Shown here: in pieces, positions 1 through 8,036 of the stretch | Position numbering within the stretch: position 1 is the stretch's first letter | Layout of the letters: every line of letters starts with the position of its first letter | Virus record (IMG/VR): IMGVR_UViG_3300037193_000209 | Coordinates: 1 to 37,761 of that record | DNA: 37,761 nt | Source: a virus | Direction: 5' to 3' (one strand) | Position numbers and translations under genes: made by a program | Notes under the pieces: generated by a model | Told to the model about the DNA's origin: nothing | The model's input: only the letters and a program-made list of their open reading frames with translations | Database searches by the model: none

Positions 1-4
1 GCGC

Positions 5-397
5 TTATTGAGGATCCTGTGTAAACTGCTTCGACTGTGTGTATCGAGCCAATTCCTGCTCTAGGTATTGGATACGATCATCCTTTTCCTTGATCCGACG
101 CTCTAGATCGGCAATACGCTCTTCGAGCTTTACACGTAGCGCAAAGTCTTCTCGGGAGTTCTTCTCTAGGCGGGAGATGTAGTCTCGAAGATCCTTTGTC
201 GTCTCTTCTAGTGCGATACGGTCGGCACGAGAGTCTGCGATACCTTCCTTGAAGAAGGTGAGCACTGCGGTAACCTCTGCGGTTCGGTCAGCCGGAGTCT
301 TCAACTTCTTGTTGAGAACTAGTTGAGTAATAACACTTACGGCTGTCACAATGGCAACACCGACTCCTCCACCAAGGAGCAAGCTAAGGAGGTCCAT
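5..397 (-). CDS. Membrane-anchored coiled-coil protein (130 aa)
   Basis: 130-aa protein with one N-terminal membrane segment (about 8-28), followed by a long charged coiled coil (about 60-120, with KLEERIADLERRIKEKDDR). This build resembles phage holin/antiholin or spanin-like inner membrane parts, but no motif decides. AAGGAG overlaps the end of the upstream gene, 9 bases before ATG 397, and the gap between the genes is 6 bases, so it is co-transcribed with the 149-aa membrane protein. The stop at 5-7 is inside the window, so the gene is complete. Confidence 0.7.
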   Translation of the reverse strand: MDLLSLLLGGGVGVAIVTAVSVITQLVLNKKLKTPADRTAEVTAVLTFFKEGIADSRADRIALEETTKDLRDYISRLEKNSREDFALRVKLEERIADLERRIKEKDDRIQYLEQELARYTQSKQFTQDPQ

Positions 398-403
398 ATG
401 CGT

Positions 404-853
404 TTACTCCTTATTGGGATCGTGCGCCTCGCGGAAGAATCGAGGAATCAGGATAGTGGCACGATATACATAGATCAGGCAGACAGCGATGGCCAGAATT
501 ACGGAAGAGGACATTCCCGGACTGTCTTGGGGATATAGGAACCAGATGACGATGTAGGACAGAACATATGCAAGGGGACCTATAGAAGCCAGGATTAGCC
601 CTGCAAGCTCTACGGACACCCCAATGACTCCTATGGAGCCCGGCTGTACTGACATCGAATAACCGATTATTTTGATGAGTGCGCCGATAATGGCTACTAT
701 CATGCAAAGATACAGAACGCTGAAGTCAACGTTCCCATCCAAGAATTCCGGAGTTTTAAGAATGATGAAACTAGGCCACCAGATGCCTATTGTGGCTAGA
801 ACTGAAGCCCAGACATAGTTTCTGAACTTCAGATTTCCAAAGAAGGTACGCAT
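404..853 (-). CDS. Small multi-pass membrane protein (149 aa)
   Basis: 149-aa protein with about five hydrophobic stretches (about 13-32, 46-67, 72-90, 91-107, 118-136), a basic start (RTFFGNLKFRN) and a charged C-terminus. It resembles no family that I can name; it may be part of the lysis cassette or a superinfection-related membrane protein. GGGAG lies about 8 bases before ATG 853. The element lies 50 bases upstream, after the terminator that ends the holin unit, so this gene and the next appear to form their own unit. Confidence 0.68.
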   Translation of the reverse strand: MRTFFGNLKFRNYVWASVLATIGIWWPSFIILKTPEFLDGNVDFSVLYLCMIVAIIGALIKIIGYSMSVQPGSIGVIGVSVELAGLILASIGPLAYVLSYIVIWFLYPQDSPGMSSSVILAIAVCLIYVYRATILIPRFFREAHDPNKE

Positions 854-903
854 CGATTGTCTCCCTAAACATCTTGGAGACTCTAGATTCCAAGTGTCTC
901 ACT

Positions 904-915
904 TACTACTATCGC
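904..915 (-). promoter_or_regulatory. Dispersed 12-base element, copy 11 (before membrane genes)
   Basis: Perfect copy, 50 bases before the 149-aa membrane protein and just downstream of the terminator at 941-979. Confidence 0.75.
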
Positions 916-940
916 CCAGATATATCCTCACGGCTTACGA

Positions 941-979
941 CAAAAGGCTGTCTCCCAGTCAGCGAGAGACAGCCTTTTG
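941..979 (-). terminator. Terminator after holin candidate
   Basis: Perfect 14-bp inverted repeat (941-954 with 966-979), 11-base loop. The stem ends in AAAAGG/CCTTTT, so it could work in both directions. It lies 12 bases after the holin stop and before the next element copy. Confidence 0.82.
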
Positions 980-991
980 GGGGCGAGGGGT

Positions 992-1384
992 TTAGCTAAT
1001 AGCTGGATCTTCCTTAGGAGTGACGATACCGATGATGGCAGATAGACCCGTCAGTGCAAAGGAGACATAGGTCAGTGCAGTAGTGGCGAAATCGTTATCG
1101 ATAATGCCTAGTGCCACGACAGCGGCGGCTACTGTTGTAGCTCCGCCATAGATGATTCCTCGACCTACAGTACCAAACCATCGAGCGGCTTCAGTAGGAC
1201 GCAGAGTGGTCAACTGAAGGATACCCATAAGGGTCTGAAGTACAGCCGCGACGATGATAAGGATCGGCTCAACCTGCTCAGAAGCAAGGAATCCCATGCT
1301 GACAAGAAGGGGTGCGAGAGCCGCGATACCAGCGTAGATTGCCTCACGCCTTGCGGGTGTGAACCAAGTTCTGAAAATGTTCAT
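992..1384 (-). CDS. Holin candidate, four membrane segments
   Basis: 130-aa membrane protein. Four hydrophobic stretches at about 15-34, 40-60, 76-95 and 102-121; basic N-terminus (TPARREA) and a charged C-terminus (TPKEDPAIS). Size, topology and position after the tail fibres fit a phage holin, which permeabilises the membrane at lysis; no diagnostic motif proves it. GGAGG lies 6 bases before ATG 1384, with an element copy 14 bases before the ATG. A strong hairpin terminator starts 12 bases after the stop, so it is probably transcribed alone. An endolysin is not in the window. Confidence 0.62.
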   Translation of the reverse strand: MNIFRTWFTPARREAIYAGIAALAPLLVSMGFLASEQVEPILIIVAAVLQTLMGILQLTTLRPTEAARWFGTVGRGIIYGGATTVAAAVVALGIIDNDFATTALTYVSFALTGLSAIIGIVTPKEDPAIS

Positions 1385-1398
1385 AGTAAGCCTCCAGG

Positions 1399-1410
1399 TA
1401 CTACTATCGT
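1399..1410 (-). promoter_or_regulatory. Dispersed 12-base element, copy 10 (before holin candidate)
   Basis: 11/12 copy (first base A instead of G), 14 bases before the ATG, directly upstream of the GGAGG ribosome site. Confidence 0.72.
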
Positions 1411-1412
1411 AT

Positions 1413-3455
1413 TTAGTAGGCGGGGAACGAAACTCCGGTGAGGAAGACAGAGGTCTTGGTGACTCCGGTATTGTGCTTCACGACCAAGGCTCCTGTAGGA
1501 CCGATCTTTGCATATCCCACGTCTCCGCCGTTGAATACGACAGGGAAGTGAGAAACCTCCGTAGGTCGTCCAAGGCTACTGATGGAAGTGCTAGTTACCG
1601 CAATTTCAGATCCGCTGGGGAAGCTTCCCACTACCCCTCCGCGCCAGTGGACTAGACCGGCAGATCTGCGATAACCGATAGGTCCCGCTGTAGTCTCGTC
1701 TGTCATTCCCGAAGCCTTAGCCTGTGTTGACCACTCCAGAGCTTGAAGGTTCCATGCGGACCAAGTAGTCCCATCGAAATATCTCTGGTAATGAATGTGG
1801 CGACTCAGTTCATCTCTACGCCAAACGGTTTGTACAGCGTAAACGTTGCTGTAACTAAGAACCATGCCGAAATAGAGAGTAGCGGTGGGAGCATTAAGGG
1901 CGGCAGTGGTATTGGAGTAATAGAACCCAGAGCGTAGTGCCAGGTTCCAGTCGCTGACCAGGGTTGCGGCTACACCGTCTCCGAACTGAGCGTAACCGTC
2001 TGCATTAATGTTACCTGCCTGATTGTTTCCGGCCTTGGCATAGATGTCTCCACCGACATCCAGGGTGCCGTTCTCCCAGAACTTTCCGACACCGACAGTA
2101 CCGTTACCCCAGTCCATGGTCACTGTGGACGTGGGAACCTGAAGCTGAGAAACAGTCGTAGCGAAGGCGTCCTGAATGCTGACCCTCACATCGAAGGCAG
2201 AAGACTGAGCATACGTTCCGGAGATGACAAAGACACCAGGGTTAGTAGAAGTGACGTTACCTGCAAGGGTGTTGCGTCGGTTCGTCCAGGTGGTGCCTGA
2301 CGGAGACTTGGTGTCTACGAGATACCGAATGCTGTTCTTCTGAGTAGAGTTCACAAGGCTGGAAACAGAGGCGGCAAGATTTACCGCGATGTAGATCCCG
2401 TTGGGATCTGCCGTGCCAGAGGAGTTAGATCGATAAACCGTGCGCTCTGTAAGTCTAGGGGGAGCCCACGCGGCGACTGTGATGGTCTTGGTAAAGGTCT
2501 TGGTGCGACCTCTGGAATCTGTGACAGTGGCTATAACGGATAGGGTTCCCGAAGAGGTCAGAGCCTCTGTTGTTCCGCTTATTGTGTTGTAGGTCTTTCC
2601 AGAGACGGTTAGCTTGTACCCAGTGATCGTAGAGCCATAGACACCTCCAACACCGAGCATGTTCCAGGCGATCTTGGACTGATTCTGGACGTAGTTACCT
2701 CCGGCTCCCATGACTGTGGAGACTGCGGACACAGCCTCAGAGAGTGAGATGTCAGTAAGAGTGGGGACAACGGTAGAGGGAGCGTTGAGTGTGTAGGAGA
2801 GAGTTTTTGTACCCAGGTTCGTGCTACCCGAGTAGGTAGTCACGATGATGGCACCCTTACCCGAGGTTGCATTGGGGATCTGACTCAACAGAGATAGGGG
2901 CGGAGTCCAGGTTACGGAGGCTCCTACTCCCGTAGCGATGGTAGCGACAACGTTACCGAAGGAGTACTTGACCGTGTGCGTGAAGGAAGCCGAAGCTCGG
3001 TTCGTGTTGATGGTGACTGTCGTAGATCCTGCTGTCAGGTTCGACGTAGACAGGGAGGGATTGGATACACGAGGAATCGTGCTCAGCGCGAGACTGTGAT
3101 ATCCGGAACCTGGAGTACGAGTAAAGCCCATGAGGTGGGCGTTGGACTCCGCGGCAATGTTGGTGATCGTTCTCGTACCATTGGAGGAATGCGTGACTAC
3201 CTTAGTGCCTGATCCTAGAGTCATGGAGTCAGAGTTACGGAAGTCGTAAGCGAAGTTTCCTGTCCACACCTTGCCGTCAATGGTGACAGCCCAAGTACTT
3301 CCGCCTGCCGACCAAGAAGGGGAGTAAGCGGTCTTGTGAATCTGAAGATTCCACGAGACCGTAGATGTGTTGTTGGCGATGCTCTGAGAACTTTGGTTGA
3401 CAGTCAGTACCAACTTAAACGGGCGATTAGGAAACGCCGATTCCCATGTAGCCAT
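1413..3455 (-). CDS. Tail fibre/receptor-binding protein (DUF859-like)
   Basis: 680-aa minor tail protein, Ser/Thr-rich and beta-stranded. Residues about 1-400 match the DUF859 style of siphovirus host-range proteins (Ig-like repeats, SRGRTKTFTKTITV). A central trimer-like beta part has DWGNGTVGVGKFWENGTLDVGGD. At about 490-575 comes a pyocin-knob-like domain (DWNLALRSGFYYSN, then YQRYFDGTTWSAWN). The last about 100 residues are a beta tip domain. It probably binds a cell-surface sugar. It starts two bases after the previous stop. This is the last gene of the tape measure block; the next gene has its own element copy. Confidence 0.85.
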   Translation of the reverse strand: MATWESAFPNRPFKLVLTVNQSSQSIANNTSTVSWNLQIHKTAYSPSWSAGGSTWAVTIDGKVWTGNFAYDFRNSDSMTLGSGTKVVTHSSNGTRTITNIAAESNAHLMGFTRTPGSGYHSLALSTIPRVSNPSLSTSNLTAGSTTVTINTNRASASFTHTVKYSFGNVVATIATGVGASVTWTPPLSLLSQIPNATSGKGAIIVTTYSGSTNLGTKTLSYTLNAPSTVVPTLTDISLSEAVSAVSTVMGAGGNYVQNQSKIAWNMLGVGGVYGSTITGYKLTVSGKTYNTISGTTEALTSSGTLSVIATVTDSRGRTKTFTKTITVAAWAPPRLTERTVYRSNSSGTADPNGIYIAVNLAASVSSLVNSTQKNSIRYLVDTKSPSGTTWTNRRNTLAGNVTSTNPGVFVISGTYAQSSAFDVRVSIQDAFATTVSQLQVPTSTVTMDWGNGTVGVGKFWENGTLDVGGDIYAKAGNNQAGNINADGYAQFGDGVAATLVSDWNLALRSGFYYSNTTAALNAPTATLYFGMVLSYSNVYAVQTVWRRDELSRHIHYQRYFDGTTWSAWNLQALEWSTQAKASGMTDETTAGPIGYRRSAGLVHWRGGVVGSFPSGSEIAVTSTSISSLGRPTEVSHFPVVFNGGDVGYAKIGPTGALVVKHNTGVTKTSVFLTGVSFPAY

Positions 3456-3457
3456 AG

Positions 3458-6400
3458 TTAATCAAATGCCAATCTTACAGTCGTCCTGCTGGTGCTGTAC
3501 TTCTCGATAAGGTGGTTACCTACCTGAATAGACTCAGTGGTTTTAAGGTTGGAAACATTCAACTGACCCGAGTTCCACCATGTTACCTTAGTGTTTGCGT
3601 CATAGATGGCAATCTCGTCATTATCAAGTCTAAGTTCCTGCTTTTCCGCTGGATTACCGATCACAAGACCGCTTCCGGTGGTGAATCGGTAATACCTGGC
3701 AGTGTTGTCAGCCGTATCCTGAGCCGCCTCTGCCGTTCCCTGTGCCGAATTGGCGGCAATAAGAGCTTCTTCGGCGGTAGACGCGGCTACCTCAGCGGAA
3801 TCCGAGATGATCTTGATACCGTCATTGTCTGACAGGTCGATGATGGATCCAAATTCGCTTTCCAACTTGTCAACGGTGATGCTACCAACCTCGATGTGGT
3901 TGGCGTTGATAACCTCTGCACCGATGTGCTCAGCGGTGATGGATTCGGCACCGATCTTTCTCGCCGTGATGGCCCCGTCAACAATGAGTTGGGAGTTGGC
4001 CATGCGCGTGAGTCGGACACTGGATACGTAGACAGTTCCCGTAGCTGGAGCCTTGAACAAGATTTCAGCGTAGAGGGATCGTGTGCCCTCAGGAACAACA
4101 TACGATCCTGACTGCACTGCGGTATCTCCCACAGCAAGATCTAGATATGAGGTAACTGCACCGGCTCCGTCCTGCTGACGAAGGGAGAACTTAGCATTTG
4201 CGTTGGCGTCTCCTCCAGCCGTGAAGTCGGGGCTAGTGGTGTAGGAGATAGACCATAGCCACTCCTCTCCCGGAGTGACCGACACAGGAAGGGAGGTTCG
4301 AACAGTGGCGTTGGGAGTGAGTGTAGCTACTCCGTCTGAGACCGTGAGAGGTCCGGTCCAGGCGTTTGCACCTTCCCAGAAGTCTCCGTTTGGAATCTCG
4401 TTTGTCGTGTTGGCCACGATGACGTGCTCGGATGTAAGAGACTTGGCGGCGATTCGTCCAGCGTCAATGTACCCGGAAGTGATCTTACCAGCGTCGATGG
4501 AACCTAGAGCCGCATTACCCAGAGGACGTGGAACCCAGTCATTTGCTGTGGTGTCCCAGGAGTAGATCCTGTATCCGTCATCGGTATCAAACCAGAGGTC
4601 TCCCGAAACATACGTTCCGCCTACTGGCTTCCCTGGCTGGTAGTAATTCTTGTTCTTGCCGTTCACCAGGGTGAGCGCCGCGTCAGCGTTCTCCTGAGCC
4701 TCGGTGATGGCATCTGCGATGTCTCCAGAGATATCGCCCGCCTCGACTCCTACTGCAACGATAGAAGCTGACGGAGAAGGATCAGACTCATTACCGTAGA
4801 AGTCCGTAGCAATGAGTCGGTACCAGTACTCAGTTCCCACCGTGACGCTGGTATCAGCTACAGAGCCGCCCATGATCGTGCCGACCTGAGTCCAGGGACC
4901 TAGTTCTGCCGTGGCGCGCTCTACTCTGAGGTTCCTGAGGAACATAGGAGCCTGCCCGCCATCTAGGAGCCCATCCCAGATGACCGTTACCGTACCTCGT
5001 GCAGATGTAAGCGTAGGAGCGGAGGGCGTAGGAAGCGGGATCATCGGAGGATCTGCCTCTAGAGCAACTTCCTCCGAGAACTCTCCCGTACCACCTTGTC
5101 GGGATACGGCACACACCTTGAAGACCCAGGTGTCCCCAGGAGTATAGCCGCTAAGGTACGCCATGGCGTCGTAGACGATGGTGAGCCTCTGAGACTCAAG
5201 CTGAGAGGACTTGCGTCCCCACACCTCATAGTGAGAGACCATGACCTCTCCGAATCCCTCACCGGAGATGACAGGATTCCATGTGAGGCCGTAATCGGAC
5301 GTGCTACTGCCGTCAGGTCCCCAGAAGCCTACGGTGCTTACTGTAAGTCCTGTAGGAGCGTCAGGGATGTTAGCCACAGGCATGCCCGGTGGCACCTTGA
5401 TCACACTGGAGGGAGTGCTAGTGGAGTTGGTGAATCCTCCACCTATGGCGCGAGAGTGGGAGGTACGCGAGACCCACTTCTCAAGTTCAGACTGCCGATC
5501 CTTGAAAATCTTGTCGAACTCGACTACGAAACGGGGCTCTCCTGTGTCAGTGTCTTCCACCATTGCGATGGACATGATCCTACGCTTGTCATACGAACCA
5601 GTAGACCCAGGAGTGGAGATGTAGTCTCCCACGTTGAAGTCTACGTATGGGAACGCGCCAGGGATTGGAACAAGTTCGTAGGTGGCGGAGAGTTCAGGTA
5701 GAGACTTCTGAGCGAAGAAGGTATTGATCAGCTTTCCAGCGGCGGCACCTGTCAAGTCTGTAGAAATCTGAGACTCAATGCGACCGTACTTCTCAACAGA
5801 TGCGCCCAGCGCTGTGTCTTGGAACCATCCGTCCGGGGTGTGGATCAGGAGATGGTTGACAATTTCTGCTTGACCCGTCTCACTGGCGGAAATAAGATTA
5901 CGTCCAGGGATGAGGACTACTGGAGCCTCAGACACTCCCATGGTGCGGTCAAAGCCTCGCACCTTCCAGACGTGTAGCTCCAGTGTGGCGGGATCTACGT
6001 AGATGTCGCATCCAAGCTCTTCTAGAGCCTCGAATACATCCTCGTAGGTAGCTCCAATGTCGAAGGACATCGGCACAGGTTCATCCCATGGCTCGCCCGC
6101 GGAGTCCTCCGAGACCGTGAAGGTAGGAACAAGATTTTGAGCGAAGCGTACACCACGGGCGTCAGCTTCAGCTAGGAGAGTGAGGAGGATGTCCCCAGGA
6201 GTCCAGCCTGGATCCGTCTCAGGGTATCCGTTTACCTTCCACTTGCCTGCCTGACCCGTGTAGCTGAGAAGCTTGGCAGAAGTAGGCTGAGCAGGGTCAC
6301 CGATCTGGAAGAGAGCGCCAATGAAGCCGCCCGGATTGTGGTTAAGTTCGGTCTCTTCAGCATCACGGTTGAAGCCCTTGATACCGATTACGTGACTACC

Positions 6401-7168
6401 AGGATCTAGCTCGAAGTCCAGACGGATAGTCTCTGACCAAGAGTGTAGGTTGGTGCTCATCAGAAGCTCGCCATCGACAAAGACATCAGCCTGATCGTCA
6501 ATAGCGAAGAAGAAGGAGTAGGAACCACGCACTGTGGTAGTGAACTCGTGACGGAAGAAGTTATAGCCTTCCGGGGAGTCTATACCGACGTTGCCGCCGT
6601 GATTGATCGGCTGTTCGCTCCAGATCCACCAGGCTCCTGGAACGTCAGGCCATTCGGCGGGGGCGTGTCGCCAGAACGGATATGGCCATGGGGTCTGATT
6701 CCACCGCATGACCCTTTCGGGCTCATTCCAGTCCTCTGCGTGATACCAAGGACCGCGCTCGGTGGCGAAGTTGAAGTATCTGGTTTCGGCAGATGTCTTC
6801 TTGAGTCCCTTGGAGGGCTGTACTGCGGCATCTCGGCTCCAGGATCGGAATCCTTCTCCCGAGACTTCCCATACCTCGTCGGACTCTTCTCCCTGTCCTA
6901 CAATTCCTGCCTTGACCGTCTGAATGATGAATCCGCCGATGTAGGCGTTGTTCATCTTCAGTCGGATGATGTTGCGATACTCCAGGAGGGAGGGATTAGC
7001 CAGGATCTTGGGATCCCTCTTAGAAATCTTGAATCCTCCGGCTCCGTGAGCCTTCAACTCAGAGAGATAGGTAGGATCCCATCGTGCGTTGAGAACGTCT
7101 ACAAGAGTGAACGGGGCACTGTCCCTGTAGACCTCTACAAGGAGATGGTTGAGTAGTGAATCTGCCAT
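3458..7168 (-). CDS. Tail-associated baseplate protein (Tal-like) with FN3 domains
   Basis: 1236-aa tip protein. The N-terminal about 400 residues are Tal/gp44-like. They are interrupted at about 133-275 by a Trp-rich segment ending in a jelly-roll-like part (FFFAIDDQADVFVDGELL, then LDPGSHVIGIKGFN), like a PA14 carbohydrate-binding domain. Two fibronectin type III-like domains follow (ANIPDAPTGLTV and PLPTPSAPTLTSARG, each about 90 aa). The C-terminal part has repeated AITARKIGAESITAEHIGAE units, a beta-helical style seen in phage fibres. I chose ATG 7168 because AGGTGG lies 5-6 bases upstream and it overlaps the Dit stop (TAATG); GTG 7177 would add three residues. It ends two bases before the tail fibre start. 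Confidence 0.85.
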   Translation of the reverse strand: MADSLLNHLLVEVYRDSAPFTLVDVLNARWDPTYLSELKAHGAGGFKISKRDPKILANPSLLEYRNIIRLKMNNAYIGGFIIQTVKAGIVGQGEESDEVWEVSGEGFRSWSRDAAVQPSKGLKKTSAETRYFNFATERGPWYHAEDWNEPERVMRWNQTPWPYPFWRHAPAEWPDVPGAWWIWSEQPINHGGNVGIDSPEGYNFFRHEFTTTVRGSYSFFFAIDDQADVFVDGELLMSTNLHSWSETIRLDFELDPGSHVIGIKGFNRDAEETELNHNPGGFIGALFQIGDPAQPTSAKLLSYTGQAGKWKVNGYPETDPGWTPGDILLTLLAEADARGVRFAQNLVPTFTVSEDSAGEPWDEPVPMSFDIGATYEDVFEALEELGCDIYVDPATLELHVWKVRGFDRTMGVSEAPVVLIPGRNLISASETGQAEIVNHLLIHTPDGWFQDTALGASVEKYGRIESQISTDLTGAAAGKLINTFFAQKSLPELSATYELVPIPGAFPYVDFNVGDYISTPGSTGSYDKRRIMSIAMVEDTDTGEPRFVVEFDKIFKDRQSELEKWVSRTSHSRAIGGGFTNSTSTPSSVIKVPPGMPVANIPDAPTGLTVSTVGFWGPDGSSTSDYGLTWNPVISGEGFGEVMVSHYEVWGRKSSQLESQRLTIVYDAMAYLSGYTPGDTWVFKVCAVSRQGGTGEFSEEVALEADPPMIPLPTPSAPTLTSARGTVTVIWDGLLDGGQAPMFLRNLRVERATAELGPWTQVGTIMGGSVADTSVTVGTEYWYRLIATDFYGNESDPSPSASIVAVGVEAGDISGDIADAITEAQENADAALTLVNGKNKNYYQPGKPVGGTYVSGDLWFDTDDGYRIYSWDTTANDWVPRPLGNAALGSIDAGKITSGYIDAGRIAAKSLTSEHVIVANTTNEIPNGDFWEGANAWTGPLTVSDGVATLTPNATVRTSLPVSVTPGEEWLWSISYTTSPDFTAGGDANANAKFSLRQQDGAGAVTSYLDLAVGDTAVQSGSYVVPEGTRSLYAEILFKAPATGTVYVSSVRLTRMANSQLIVDGAITARKIGAESITAEHIGAEVINANHIEVGSITVDKLESEFGSIIDLSDNDGIKIISDSAEVAASTAEEALIAANSAQGTAEAAQDTADNTARYYRFTTGSGLVIGNPAEKQELRLDNDEIAIYDANTKVTWWNSGQLNVSNLKTTESIQVGNHLIEKYSTSRTTVRLAFD

Positions 7169-8004
7169 TAGAGCCACCTAGGACGATATCTGATGATTCC
7201 GGATCCGGTTCCTGAGCTTGAGGTCAACCTGATTTGCTGTTCTCCGGGGCGTAGGACAAACCAGAAGGGGTGCCCGAAACTGGAGACGTAGGAGATGACA
7301 TTAGCCCCTCCCGCGCCCGACCTCACAGCGGTGAAAGCATCCACATCTATGGAGATGCTTCCCGTAGTGATTTCTCGATTCACGTTCACATAGACACCCT
7401 CACTGAGGTTTGTGAAACGGAAGTTGTTGCGGGAAGCATTAGCTACCAGAGTGATGTCTGTCGTCTCGTAATCTCCCAGGATGTCCACCGTGACAGTCGA
7501 AGAGGTTGCGGCAGGGATTTCGATGGTCTCTTCGGGTCCGTAGAAGAAGGGATCGGAGAGATAGAGAGTCACTGAGAAGGTAGCGCGGCTGCTCCCATTC
7601 ATCACAGGAGCGAAGCCGTTCTCATAGACAGCCATAGCGGTGGCTGTTTGAACAGTGTTGCTTCCGTAGTTCTTCCAGCGCTTCGTGAGAGTAACCTGCT
7701 TGCCTTGATTCCAGAACAAGTTACGGAGCATCTTGAAATTCTTCTCGAACTCCGCACGCATAGGTGCAGTCGTAGGAACACGACCGTCTTCTGTAGCTCC
7801 CAGGACCCACATATTGAAGGTGATGGATCGACCCTCAGGACGGCGCGAGGTGAACACGGTTCCCGGACGGTACGGGATAGTCAGATCACTACCGCGTAGT
7901 CCTGGAGGGGACTGCTGATCGCCACCCCAGGTAACAATGTTCCATCCTAGGGTTTGGAGCGATACACCGTTAATGCTCCAGAAAGTCGTACTTGAATTCA
8001 CCAT
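7168..8004 (-). CDS. Distal tail protein (Dit-like)
   Basis: 278-aa baseplate hub protein that links tail tube to the tip. The N-terminal Dit-like part has FWSINGVSLQTLGWN, RGSDLTIPYRPGTVF and RSITFNMWVLG. The middle has the helix around LRNLFWNQGKQVTLTKRW and a strand with SVTLYLSDPFFYGPEE. The C-terminal part is a beta domain. The start at ATG 8004 has AAGGG about 11 bases upstream; a GTG one codon later is possible. It follows the tape measure stop by 32 bases. The next start overlaps its stop as TAATG. Confidence 0.85.
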   Translation of the reverse strand: MVNSSTTFWSINGVSLQTLGWNIVTWGGDQQSPPGLRGSDLTIPYRPGTVFTSRRPEGRSITFNMWVLGATEDGRVPTTAPMRAEFEKNFKMLRNLFWNQGKQVTLTKRWKNYGSNTVQTATAMAVYENGFAPVMNGSSRATFSVTLYLSDPFFYGPEETIEIPAATSSTVTVDILGDYETTDITLVANASRNNFRFTNLSEGVYVNVNREITTGSISIDVDAFTAVRSGAGGANVISYVSSFGHPFWFVLRPGEQQIRLTSSSGTGSGIIRYRPRWL

Positions 8005-8036
8005 GGGTCCATGCCCTTCCTATTCTAGTCTAGCGG

